Shown: piece after piece, positions 7,756 through 16,051 of the stretch
How the letters are laid out: each line of letters opens with the position of its first letter
Position numbering within the stretch: the stretch's first letter is position 1
Origin: Syntrophomonas_B sp035447945
GTDB taxonomy: Bacteria > Bacillota > Syntrophomonadia > Syntrophomonadales > Syntrophomonadaceae
NCBI GenBank assembly: GCA_035447945.1
Contig: DAOTHZ010000028.1
Location: forward strand, 1-25,240
DNA length: 25,240 nt
Direction: 5' to 3'
Program-made: the position numbers and the translations under genes
The notes under the pieces: generated by a model
The model's input: the letters and a program-made list of their open reading frames with translations, nothing else
Told to the model about the DNA's origin: nothing
Databases searched by the model: none

Positions 7756-9552
7756 CTAGTCTTCATCCGGAATATTGTAATCAGCGTCAAACACCCCATC
7801 ATCGGCCGTATTGCCGGGATTGGCTTTTTCATATGCCTTGGCGGAGACAGCATAGATGGCATTGGTCAGGGCTTCGGTTTTGGCAGAAATATCATCAATG
7901 TCACTGCCTTCCAAAGCTTTTTGCAAGGCTTCCCTGGCTTCTTCGATGGAACGCTTATCCTCTTCGTCAACCTGCCCGGCAAAGTCCTTCAATGTCTTGT
8001 CCGCCTGATAAATCATGCTGTCAGCCGCGTTGCGGGTTTCAATTTCCTTGAAACGTTTTTCATCCTCTTCGGCATGCAGTTCCGCTTCTCTTACCATGCG
8101 GTCGATTTCATCGTCGTTCAGACCGCTGTTGGCAGTGATGGTGATGCGCTGTTCCTTGTTGGTCGCCAGATCTTTGGCTGTTACGGATACGATGCCATTA
8201 ACATCAATATCAAATTTAACCTCAATTTGCGGTACACCGCGTGGTGACGGCGGAATGCCTGTCAACTGGAATCTGCCCAGGGTCACATTATGTTCGGCCA
8301 TCTTGCGTTCACCCTGCAGGACATGGATGTCTACTGAAGGCTGATTGTCACTGGCCGTCGTAAACACCTGACTCTTCTCCGTCGGAATGGTGGTATTGCG
8401 TTCGATGACCCGGGTAAATACGCCGCCCAGAGTTTCAATCCCCAGCGACAGCGGAGTTACGTCCAGCAGTACCACATCGGTAATATCGCCGGTCAATACG
8501 CCGCCTTGGATGGCAGCTCCCAGACCAACGACCTCATCCGGGTTGATGCCTTTGAAAGGATCCTTGCCCAGGAATCCCTTGACCGCATCCTGCACCGCCG
8601 GTATCCGGGTCGAACCGCCCACCAGAATAATTTTATCAATTTCAGCCGGTTTTAACCCGGCATCCTTCATGGCCTGTTTGAGCGGCCCCATGGTCTTGTC
8701 AACCAGATCAGCGGTCATCTCATTAAATTTGGCCCGGGTGAGCGTCCGTTCCAAATGCAGCGGCCCTTCCTGGGTAGCAGTAATATAAGGGATGTTGATT
8801 TCCGTGCTCATCATACCAGACAACTCATGCTTGGCTTTTTCAGCTGCCTCTTTCAATCTGTGCATGGCCATTTTGTCATTGTTTAAATCGATACCGTTGG
8901 ATGCCTTGAACTCCTGATTAAGCCAGTTGATGATGCGATCATCGAAGTCGTCTCCGCCCAGGCGGTTGTTGCCGCTGGTCGCCTTGACTTCAAAAGTTCC
9001 GTCACCGATGTCCAGGATGGATACGTCAAACGTTCCGCCCCCCAGGTCAAAGACCATGATGGTCTGGTTCTCTTCCTTGTCCAGTCCATAGGCCAGAGCG
9101 GCTGCGGTAGGTTCATTGATGATCCGCAATACTTCCAGTCCGGCTATCTTGCCGGCATCCTTGGTGGCCTGGCGCTGAGAATCGGTAAAATAAGCCGGTA
9201 CGGTAATGACTGCCTGAGTGATTTTTTCCCCCAGATAAGCTTCTGCATCGGTTTTTAGTTTTTGCAGAATCATGGCGGATATTTCCTGCGGAGAATAGGT
9301 CTTCCCCTCTATGTTTACCTTGTAATCAGTCCCCATTTTTCTTTTAATTGAAGTAACGGTCCGGTCTGGATTAGTGATGGCCTGTCTTTTGGCCACCCGG
9401 CCTGCCAGCCGCTCCCCGGTTTTGGAAAAGCCAACCACCGAAGGGGTGGTTCTTTCTCCCTCCGCATTAGCGATAACGACAGCCTCGCCGCCTTCCATAA
9501 TGGCTATTACTGAATTGGTTGTACCCAGGTCAATTCCAACAACTCTTCCCAT
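7756..9552 (-). CDS. dnaK: Chaperone protein DnaK (Hsp70)
   Basis: A 598-residue Hsp70, the ATP-dependent chaperone of the cytoplasm working with DnaJ and GrpE. The nucleotide-binding domain begins MGRVVGIDLGTTNSV and shows VPAYFTDSQRQATKDAG, INEPTAAALAYGLD and the phosphate-binding DLGGGTFDVS. The interdomain linker region reads VVLLDVTPLSLGIET. The substrate-binding domain and the lid follow, and the protein ends DADYNIPDED, like other Firmicute DnaK proteins. The start is set at 9552, where GGAGGTG lies nine bases upstream. The frame's extension to 9582 is not family-like. It is the fourth gene of the CIRCE-controlled operon, with 106 bases separating it from grpE. Confidence 0.98.
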   Translation of the reverse strand: MGRVVGIDLGTTNSVIAIMEGGEAVVIANAEGERTTPSVVGFSKTGERLAGRVAKRQAITNPDRTVTSIKRKMGTDYKVNIEGKTYSPQEISAMILQKLKTDAEAYLGEKITQAVITVPAYFTDSQRQATKDAGKIAGLEVLRIINEPTAAALAYGLDKEENQTIMVFDLGGGTFDVSILDIGDGTFEVKATSGNNRLGGDDFDDRIINWLNQEFKASNGIDLNNDKMAMHRLKEAAEKAKHELSGMMSTEINIPYITATQEGPLHLERTLTRAKFNEMTADLVDKTMGPLKQAMKDAGLKPAEIDKIILVGGSTRIPAVQDAVKGFLGKDPFKGINPDEVVGLGAAIQGGVLTGDITDVVLLDVTPLSLGIETLGGVFTRVIERNTTIPTEKSQVFTTASDNQPSVDIHVLQGERKMAEHNVTLGRFQLTGIPPSPRGVPQIEVKFDIDVNGIVSVTAKDLATNKEQRITITANSGLNDDEIDRMVREAELHAEEDEKRFKEIETRNAADSMIYQADKTLKDFAGQVDEEDKRSIEEAREALQKALEGSDIDDISAKTEALTNAIYAVSAKAYEKANPGNTADDGVFDADYNIPDED

Positions 9553-9589
9553 TTTCAAGGACACCTCCACAAATTTTCTCAAGTATTTT

Positions 9590-9612
9590 GGAAACCGCTC
9601 TACGCTGTTTCC
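9590..9612. repeat. Short hairpin between grpE and dnaK
   Basis: GGAAAC and GTTTCC form a six-pair stem, extended by a GC/GC step after one mismatch, around a five-base loop. It lies in the 106-base leader between the grpE stop and the dnaK ribosome binding site. No U-run follows on the transcribed strand, so a terminator is unlikely. It may influence dnaK mRNA processing. Confidence 0.4.
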
Positions 9613-9658
9613 GGTTCTATGATAACAACCATCTCCAACGGGTTTGGCTGTGATCTGA

Positions 9659-10231
9659 CTATTTGCCGCTGACTTTGACCAGACTGGGTCGGATCACCCG
9701 GTCATGCATGACATACCCTTTGTTCAATTCTTCCAGGACGGTGTTTTCCGGATGTTCATCACTGCTGACTACCATCAGGGGCTCATGATACTGGGGGTCA
9801 AACGGTTTGCCGACGCACTCAATGGCCTGCACCCCTTCCTGACGAAGCAGATCAAGCAAATTGCGGGTGGTAATCTCCATTCCTTTTTTTAGCCCTTCAA
9901 AATCCTGGGCAGCACTGGCGGCTTCCAGTCCCCGATTCAGGTCATCAATGATGGGCAGCAGCTTTTTAACGATCGACAATTGTGCGAACTTCACATATTC
10001 TTCCTTGTCCCGTTGACTGCGTTTCCTTATATTTTCAGCTTCGGCCAGACTTCTTAAATACTGGTCGTAGTATTTCCCGGCTTCCTCGGTTTTGCTCTGT
10101 AATTGTTCCTGCAGTATCTCCAGTTCACTTTTTTCGGAAGCGTTATTCTCTTGCACAACTTCCTCGTTGCCGTTGGCAGCTTCACTTTGCAGCGTTATTT
10201 CCTGCGCTTCATATGAATTATCGTTGTTCAT
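9659..10231 (-). CDS. grpE: Nucleotide exchange factor GrpE
   Basis: A 190-residue GrpE that releases ADP from DnaK. The acidic, disordered N-terminus (about residues 1-40) leads into a long heptad-patterned helix (ELEILQEQLQSKTEEAGKYY, about 40-90). The conserved four-helix/beta-wing part contains LLPIIDDLNRGLEAA and ends RVIRPSLVKVSGK. The start at 10231 is chosen because GGGG lies seven bases upstream. The longer frame (to 10273) would overlap the chaperonin gene. It follows that gene by only 10 bases, so coupled translation is likely. Confidence 0.97.
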   Translation of the reverse strand: MNNDNSYEAQEITLQSEAANGNEEVVQENNASEKSELEILQEQLQSKTEEAGKYYDQYLRSLAEAENIRKRSQRDKEEYVKFAQLSIVKKLLPIIDDLNRGLEAASAAQDFEGLKKGMEITTRNLLDLLRQEGVQAIECVGKPFDPQYHEPLMVVSSDEHPENTVLEELNKGYVMHDRVIRPSLVKVSGK

Positions 10232-10241
10232 TTCATCACCC

Positions 10242-11798
10242 CTATTCCATTTCAAGCAGCTTTCCTGTCTCAACTTCTGTCATCTTAATAATTGTATTAA
10301 TTTTCAGGATCGCCACAGTTACGTCAGCAGCGGTCTTAATGGCATGCATCTTCACCCAAGTCGGGTCAACAATTCCAGATGCCATGGTGTCGATCATTTC
10401 TCCACTGTCGCAGTCGATCCCCGCCGATGCTGAACCGGTCTTCATCTGAACGGCAACGACTTCTTCCATCTTTTCCAAAGGATTAAAGCCGGCATTCTGG
10501 GCAATACAATGAAAAGGTTTGAGCAGTGCTTCTTTTACACACAACACGCCATAGGAACTCATGCCTTTTAATTCCCAGGCCAGTTCATTCAAATGCTGGG
10601 CCGCCCAGATTTCGATCGAACCGCCGCCGGGAACAACTCCTTTCAGGAGGGCAGCCTGCACAGCGGCAGCAGCGTCGCGGGCAATACGTTCCCTTTCCTC
10701 AACCAGTTCCGCTGTCGCAGCTCCGATCAAGATCGTGGCCATACTCTCACCACTGCCCTGATATATCAAGGTATGTCCGGCTTTTTGATCGACCTCAACT
10801 TTTTCGGCAAAGCCGAGATACTTTTCCAATTGTTCTGCTTCTTTGGCCAGCGCGCTGCGTTTTATTTTACGAGCCCCACTGCTTCTGGCGATCTTCTCCA
10901 TTTCGACACGAGAAACCCTATGTATGGCAATGATCCCGGCGTCGCTGAAGATCTGTTCGGCGATATCATCAATGCTGCGGTCAGTCAATACTAAATTGAT
11001 TCCCAGGGCAGCGATTTTATGTAGATTCTGTTGGTATTGCTCCTGACTGTGCAGATAATATTGAAATCCATTTTCGGTCCCCCGGGCTTCGCTGTCAATT
11101 GCCTCCGGCGCCAAGGCATCATTGAGCAGCAAGATCTTGGCTTTTTTAAGCGATGTCGGCATTTCCTGGTTTAACGGTTCCCGGTTGATCAGCACCCCGG
11201 TAAACACCTGGCTTTCCACCGCTTCCCGGGCTACGACGGTATCACAGAACTTGAATTCCGGAGCAAACATTTTGTCTTCGCCAACGATTTTGGCACCCTC
11301 AATGACCAGTCGGGCAACTTCCATATCACCGCGTCCGGCAATGAGGGCGACATCCAATAGCTTCTCATCTTCCAGGGTCAACATCCTTACATTCTGTGAT
11401 TCGATCACTTCCAAACAACGCTCGGTTCCGAGGGTAATGCCCTGAATGACTTTCGTCACCGGCACGCCTTTGAGCACCTGCTCGGTCCCCACCGATATCA
11501 TGGCGCCTGCCAGCAAAGTAGCGGTAGTGGTCCCATCCCCTACCTCATCCTGCTGGGCTTGGGCGGCGTTGATGATCATGCGGGCGGCAGGATGGTTGAC
11601 TTCCATCAGCTTGAGGATGGTCGCCCCGTCATTGCTGATCACCACGTCGCCAAATTTGTCGACCAGCATGATATCCAATCCTTTGGGTCCAATCGTCCCT
11701 TCAATGGCCTGGGATATTACCCGGGCGGCGTTGGCGTTGCTCAGCAGCGTTTGAAATTTTTGATCCACTTCACCGTTCACCAGATGGTTGTCTTTCAT
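10242..11798 (-). CDS. Archaeal-type (group II fold, 'group III') chaperonin in the dnaK operon
   Basis: A 518-residue chaperonin of the thermosome/CCT type, not GroEL. ATP-site motifs are intact: GPKG (37-40), NDGAT (56-60), GDGTT (87-91), the catalytic-region RIARD with Asp375, GGG (391-393), and the C-terminal equatorial block GIVDP...VKMHAIKTAADVTVAIL. The apical domain has the helical-protrusion stretch typical of lid-containing group II chaperonins (about 225-268). RSIDDIAEQIFSDAGIIAIHRV then matches the thermosome pattern. It should form a double ring that closes with a built-in lid and needs no GroES. There is no Gly/Met-rich tail. AGGAG lies six bases before the ATG. It sits 13 bases after hrcA and 10 before grpE, so it is part of the CIRCE heat-shock operon. 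Comparable chaperonins are known from Carboxydothermus and some other Clostridia. Confidence 0.95.
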   Translation of the reverse strand: MKDNHLVNGEVDQKFQTLLSNANAARVISQAIEGTIGPKGLDIMLVDKFGDVVISNDGATILKLMEVNHPAARMIINAAQAQQDEVGDGTTTATLLAGAMISVGTEQVLKGVPVTKVIQGITLGTERCLEVIESQNVRMLTLEDEKLLDVALIAGRGDMEVARLVIEGAKIVGEDKMFAPEFKFCDTVVAREAVESQVFTGVLINREPLNQEMPTSLKKAKILLLNDALAPEAIDSEARGTENGFQYYLHSQEQYQQNLHKIAALGINLVLTDRSIDDIAEQIFSDAGIIAIHRVSRVEMEKIARSSGARKIKRSALAKEAEQLEKYLGFAEKVEVDQKAGHTLIYQGSGESMATILIGAATAELVEERERIARDAAAAVQAALLKGVVPGGGSIEIWAAQHLNELAWELKGMSSYGVLCVKEALLKPFHCIAQNAGFNPLEKMEEVVAVQMKTGSASAGIDCDSGEMIDTMASGIVDPTWVKMHAIKTAADVTVAILKINTIIKMTEVETGKLLEME

Positions 11799-11811
11799 GC
11801 CATACTCCTGT

Positions 11812-12837
11812 TTAATTGCGTTTTTTCAACAAATCTTCAATAAATGTCCGTACGGAATCAAGGGTTCCAGCGGCTTTCCAGTATTCCATCCTGATCGGTC
11901 CGATCAGGCCCATTTTCCCCATGTCTCCACTGGTTTGGTAACCGGTAAATACGAGACTCATTTCCCGAATATCTTCTGACTGATTTTCCTTGCCGATACG
12001 ATAATCAACGTTCTGGGTAATACTTTCCGGCAAAATATCGCGCAACAGTTCATCCTCTTCGAGGATGGTGAGGATGCGCTTTAATTTGTAAAGATCCTTG
12101 AACTCCGGTTCATTCAATATATTCAGGGCACCACTGATCAGTACCTTTTCTTCGCCGGAATTTTCCAGCAGACTATCAATGGCATCCAGTGCCTTGTCGA
12201 TCACCCGGCGTCGATTTTTCAGATCATCCCGTAATATCTGCAAATGACTGCGTTTCATTTCTGATAGCCTTTTCCCCCGGAAAACCTGATTAAAAACATC
12301 GGCTACCGATTGCAGATCACTAACGGTGATGCCTTTGGGAACATCAATCTTGCGGTGCAGCAAAAGTCCAATGTCGGTCACAACAAGAACCAAGGCCTGC
12401 CCCTCTTGAACGGGGACCAGGTGCAGATATTGAAATTGAGTAAACTTAATGGAAGGAACGATAATAAAGGAAGTGTAATTACTAACCTGAGCCAGAAAAT
12501 TGCCTACGCCTTGGGCGATATCGCTCCAATCACGAAGATTTTCATGTAATAGCTTATCCAATACTTCCATTTCCTCATCACTGAGGCTTTCTTTTTCCAT
12601 CATCCAGTCTACATAATAACGGAAACCTTTTTCAGAAGGAATCCTCCCCGCAGAAGTATGGGGCTGCTCCAAATAGCCCATTTCCTCAAGATCAGCCATT
12701 TCATTGCGTACCGTGGCAGCGCTTACATTGAGTCCGTGTTTTCTCACAATGGCGCGCGACCCAACCGGTTCGGCTGTCTCCACATAATCTTTGATGATTG
12801 ATTCCAGAATCAGCTTTTTTCTCTCATCCAGGTTCAT
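11812..12837 (-). CDS. hrcA: Heat-inducible transcription repressor HrcA
   Basis: A 341-residue repressor that binds CIRCE operators and silences heat-shock operons until stress. The N-terminal winged helix-turn-helix begins MNLDERKKLILESIIKDYVETAEPVGSRAI and runs to VRNEMADLEEMGYLEQPHTSAGRIPSEKGFRYYVD. The GAF-like dimerisation region follows, and the protein has standard length. The start at 12837 is chosen from family length and a GGTGGTGA binding site, in preference to the frame's extension to 12870, which crosses the CIRCE element. In Bacillus HrcA needs GroEL for activity. Here the adjacent chaperonin is a candidate for that role, an inference only. Confidence 0.97.
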   Translation of the reverse strand: MNLDERKKLILESIIKDYVETAEPVGSRAIVRKHGLNVSAATVRNEMADLEEMGYLEQPHTSAGRIPSEKGFRYYVDWMMEKESLSDEEMEVLDKLLHENLRDWSDIAQGVGNFLAQVSNYTSFIIVPSIKFTQFQYLHLVPVQEGQALVLVVTDIGLLLHRKIDVPKGITVSDLQSVADVFNQVFRGKRLSEMKRSHLQILRDDLKNRRRVIDKALDAIDSLLENSGEEKVLISGALNILNEPEFKDLYKLKRILTILEEDELLRDILPESITQNVDYRIGKENQSEDIREMSLVFTGYQTSGDMGKMGLIGPIRMEYWKAAGTLDSVRTFIEDLLKKRN

Positions 12838-12857
12838 TCTTCTCACCACCTGCTCTG

Positions 12858-12884
12858 TTAGCACTCGCATTCATTGAGTGCTAA
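12858..12884 (-). promoter_or_regulatory. CIRCE operator (HrcA binding site)
   Basis: A perfect CIRCE element, TTAGCACTC-N9-GAGTGCTAA, lies 20 bases upstream of the hrcA start and just downstream of the predicted transcription start. HrcA bound here would block transcription of the whole hrcA-chaperonin-grpE-dnaK-dnaJ operon. It is also within the leader RNA and could form a hairpin there. Confidence 0.98.
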
Positions 12885-12898
12885 TTGGTGTTTATTAA

Positions 12899-12927
12899 AA
12901 AATATCATCCGCCCCAATCTTTGTCAA
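12899..12927 (-). promoter_or_regulatory. Sigma-A promoter of the heat-shock operon
   Basis: On the minus strand TTGACA (12922-12927) is followed after exactly 17 bases by TATTTT (12899-12904). The predicted start near 12891 is immediately upstream of CIRCE, the usual layout for HrcA-repressed promoters in Firmicutes. Confidence 0.85.
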
Positions 12928-12983
12928 GTCGTATCGTTCGCGAAGCCAACAATCCTTCCGCGGATTGCGGGCACAGAAGGCTT

Positions 12984-14135
12984 CTATAACAGTTCTGCCA
13001 TGAATTGATTGGACAGGAAATAGCCGCGGCGGCTCAAGTATAGACGATCCTGCTCCATGATTAACAGGCCATCCCGGCGGAACTTCTCAAGGATAGCATG
13101 ATACTCCTGCGCAAAATCTATACCGAACCGTTCGATGAATTGTTGTCTGGAGATGCCTTGCGTCAAACGCAGTCCCAAAATGACGGCATCTACAAAGCGG
13201 TCGTGCTGGTTCATGCTTTCCAGGATTTCAATATCAATCATGCCGGAGTCCGACTCGTCTGGCAGTCCGCTCACGGTTTCCCGGTTTTTCCATCTTTGCC
13301 CGTCGCGGAAGCTGACTGCTCCCGTTCCCAGACCAAGATACTCTCCGGCTTGCCAATATATAAGGTTGTGCCGGCATTCGCTGCCCGGCTTGGCAAAATT
13401 GGAAATCTCATAATGATGAAAGCCTTGTCCGATCAGGGTGTCCACCGTTGCATCATACATGTCGGCTTGCAGATCTTCCCCGGTCTCTGCGTACCTTCCG
13501 GCACTGATTTGTCTGGCCAGCGGGACAAAAGGTTCGAGTTGCAGCAGATAGGCAGAAATATGCCGGGGCTGACAATTCACGGCCGACTGTAAATTATACT
13601 GCCAGTCGTCCAGATTCTGGCCGGGGATGGCGTAAATCAAATCCAGATTGAAATTGTCAAACCCAGACGCAACAATATCCTCCACCGCCTGCCGGGCTTC
13701 CCGGACACTGTGGATTCTTCCCAGTATTTTCAGTTCTTCATCGCGAAAGCTCTGTACGCCCAGGGAGATGCGATTGAGGCCGGCACTTTTCAAGGCCTGC
13801 AGTCGGCTGGCATCAAGGGTGGCGGGATTGGCTTCCAGGGAGACCTCCGCCTGCGGCAACAAGGATAGATGCTGCCGCAAACCCTGCAGTATCCTGTGGA
13901 TTTGTTCCGGCTCGAGCAGACTGGGGGTTCCGCCGCCAAAAAAAACGGTGCTGAAGCAGCGGTTTGCCCATTGGCCAGCCTGTTGCTCGATTTCCCGCAG
14001 CAGCTTGCTGGTATATCGTTCCAAATCGTCCTTGTCGGGCAACGGCCGGGAATAAAAATCGCAATAGCTGCATTTCCTGACGCAAAAAGGCACATGGATG
14101 TAAATCCCTGCCTGGTTGTTATTTGTCACTTTCAA
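12984..14135 (-). CDS. hemW: Radical-SAM heme chaperone HemW (formerly HemN-like)
   Basis: A protein of about 383 residues whose radical-SAM motif CxxxCxxC is at Cys18, Cys22 and Cys25, in FCVRKCSYCDF. The motif is followed by Asp-Phe rather than the extra Cys of true coproporphyrinogen oxidase HemN, which favours the heme-binding HemW family. FFGGGTPSLL, SLEANPATL and RISLGVQSF follow, and the C-terminal HemW domain is present. The start is uncertain. TTG at 14135 overlaps lepA by 17 bases, and GTG at 14129 overlaps it by 11. Neither has a strong binding site, so translation probably depends on coupling to lepA. The lepA-hemW-hrcA order is the same as in Bacillus. Confidence 0.95.
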   Translation of the reverse strand: MKVTNNNQAGIYIHVPFCVRKCSYCDFYSRPLPDKDDLERYTSKLLREIEQQAGQWANRCFSTVFFGGGTPSLLEPEQIHRILQGLRQHLSLLPQAEVSLEANPATLDASRLQALKSAGLNRISLGVQSFRDEELKILGRIHSVREARQAVEDIVASGFDNFNLDLIYAIPGQNLDDWQYNLQSAVNCQPRHISAYLLQLEPFVPLARQISAGRYAETGEDLQADMYDATVDTLIGQGFHHYEISNFAKPGSECRHNLIYWQAGEYLGLGTGAVSFRDGQRWKNRETVSGLPDESDSGMIDIEILESMNQHDRFVDAVILGLRLTQGISRQQFIERFGIDFAQEYHAILEKFRRDGLLIMEQDRLYLSRRGYFLSNQFMAELL

Positions 14136-15921
14136 TGTCCATCACTGACATGAAAGCATCCCGTGGCACTTCCACTCGTCCGATCTGCTTCATCCGTTTC
14201 TTGCCCTCTTTTTGTTTTTCCAGCAACTTCTTTTTGCGGGTGATGTCGCCGCCATAGCATTTGGCCAGTACGTCCTTGCGCATGGCCTTAACTGATTCTC
14301 TGGCAATGACCCGGTTGCCGATGGAGGCCTGAATGGCAACCTCGTACATCTGGCGCGGAATAATTTTGCGCAATTTTTCCACCAGGGCACGGCCCCGGTA
14401 ATAGGCTTTTTCCTTGTGGGCAATGGTGCTGAGTGCATCAACGGCTTCGCCATTCAGGAGAATATCCATTTTGATCAGATCTGACGGCTGGTAGCCATGC
14501 AACTCGTAATCCAGGGAGGCATAGCCCTTGGTCCTGGATTTGAGTCCATCAAAGAAATCGAACAAAATCTCGGCCAGCGGGAGATAATAGCTGATCAGCA
14601 CCCGATGTGGCGTGATGTATTCAATATTGATAAATGTGCCTCGTTTTTCCTGACACAGCTCCATAATTGTTCCGACATATTCATTGGGAACCATGATGGA
14701 AGCCTTGACAAAAGGTTCCATTACATGTTCAATTCTCTGCGCATCAGGCCAGCGGGAGGGGTTTTGCACGTACACTTCGCTGCCGTCTGTCAGCTGAATC
14801 CGATAGATAACGCTGGGCGCAGTAGCCAGCAGGGTGAGATCATATTCCCGTTCCAGTCTTTCCCGGATGATTTCCATATGCAGCAGCCCCAGAAACCCGC
14901 AACGAAAACCAAAACCCAGGGCATCTGATGATTCCGGTTCGTAAAGCAGGGACGCATCATTTAATTTCAGTTTTTCCAAGGCGTCTCTCAACTTGTCAAA
15001 TTCACTGTTTTCCAGCGGATACAGTCCGCAAAACACCACCGGTTTGACTTCCTTGTAACCGGACAGGGGCTTGGCGGCAGGCTGGTTGGCGTTGGTGATG
15101 GTGTCGCCCACCTTGGTATCAGCTACGTTTTTGATGGCGGCTGCCATGTAGCCGACTTCGCCAGCCTGCAAAACCTCAACCTGGGTCATGTACGGAGAGA
15201 TAACGCCGATTTCGATGACTTCATACTCCTTGCCGGAGGACATCATGCGGATCATATCACCTTTGCGCAATTCCCCGTTGGCAAGCCGGATATAGGAAAT
15301 GGCTCCTTTATAGGCATCAAAATAAGAATCAAAAACCAACGCCTGCAAGGGTGCCTTTTCATCTCCCCGCGGAGCCGGAATTTGAGCTACAATCGCTTCC
15401 AGTACATCTTCGATCCCGGTTCCCAGTTTGGCGGAAATGGGAATTATTTCATCCTTGTCAATTCCCAAAACGTTTTCCATTTCCTGTTTGACCATATCCG
15501 GTTCTGCGCCCGGCAAATCAATCTTGTTGACCACCCCGATGATTTCCAGGTTGAGATCCATGGCCATATAAACGTTGGCCAGGGTCTGGGCTTCGATTCC
15601 CTGGGAAGCATCCACGACCAGCAACGCCCCTTCGCAGGCCGCCAGACTGCGGGACACCTCATAGGAAAAATCAACGTGACCAGGGGTGTCAATAAGGTTT
15701 AAAATATAGGTCTTCCCATTCCGGGCCCGGTAATTAAGCCGCACCGGCTGAAGCTTGATGGTGATTCCCTTTTCTCGTTCCAGGTCCATCTTGTCCAGAA
15801 ATTGCTCACGCATTTCCCGATCCGATAGGGCACCGGTGAATTGCATCAGTCGATCCGCCAAGGTGGATTTGCCGTGATCTATATGCGCAATAATGCTGAA
15901 ATTTCTTATTATATCCTGCAA
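14119..15921 (-). CDS. lepA: Elongation factor 4 (LepA GTPase)
   Basis: A 600-residue ribosome-associated translational GTPase. G motifs are present: AHIDHGKST (G1, residues 12-20), EREKGITIK (G2), DTPGH (G3), NKIDLP (G4) and SAK (G5). Domain II, the EF-G-like domains and the LepA-specific C-terminal domain, ending RVEVPRDAFMSVMDIESDK, follow. The start is assigned to TTG at 15921, because GGAGGGG lies five bases before it and the protein then begins just ahead of the conserved RNFSIIAHIDHGKST. A longer frame begins at another TTG (15957) without a good binding site. A promoter lies at 15988-16017. It is probably co-transcribed with hemW. Confidence 0.97.
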   Translation of the reverse strand: MQDIIRNFSIIAHIDHGKSTLADRLMQFTGALSDREMREQFLDKMDLEREKGITIKLQPVRLNYRARNGKTYILNLIDTPGHVDFSYEVSRSLAACEGALLVVDASQGIEAQTLANVYMAMDLNLEIIGVVNKIDLPGAEPDMVKQEMENVLGIDKDEIIPISAKLGTGIEDVLEAIVAQIPAPRGDEKAPLQALVFDSYFDAYKGAISYIRLANGELRKGDMIRMMSSGKEYEVIEIGVISPYMTQVEVLQAGEVGYMAAAIKNVADTKVGDTITNANQPAAKPLSGYKEVKPVVFCGLYPLENSEFDKLRDALEKLKLNDASLLYEPESSDALGFGFRCGFLGLLHMEIIRERLEREYDLTLLATAPSVIYRIQLTDGSEVYVQNPSRWPDAQRIEHVMEPFVKASIMVPNEYVGTIMELCQEKRGTFINIEYITPHRVLISYYLPLAEILFDFFDGLKSRTKGYASLDYELHGYQPSDLIKMDILLNGEAVDALSTIAHKEKAYYRGRALVEKLRKIIPRQMYEVAIQASIGNRVIARESVKAMRKDVLAKCYGGDITRKKKLLEKQKEGKKRMKQIGRVEVPRDAFMSVMDIESDK

Positions 15922-15987
15922 TCTAACCCCTCCAGGCTGCTCTTGATTGGTAATCAACTACCCGGCTGTATCAAACAATTGTCATTC

Positions 15988-16017
15988 ATTATAACGCAAA
16001 ACCACCCGGTGCTTCAA
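15988..16017 (-). promoter_or_regulatory. Sigma-A-type promoter for lepA-hemW
   Basis: On the minus strand TTGAAG (16012-16017) is followed after 18 bases by a perfect TATAAT (15988-15993). It lies in the 130-base gap between mnmA and the lepA start. It gives a leader of about 60 bases before the TTG start at 15921. Confidence 0.65.
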
Positions 16018-16051
16018 TCTTATCCTTTGTCGTCAAGTCATGGCAACTGGT

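Noticed and set aside
12838..12870. HrcA start at 12870
   Set aside because: It would place the CIRCE operator within the coding sequence and add residues not seen in HrcA. The ATG at 12837 has a suitable binding site.
12950..12967. CAATCC-N6-GGATTG hairpin after hemW, considered as a terminator
   Set aside because: The six-pair stem is not followed by a T-run on the transcribed strand, so termination there is not supported.
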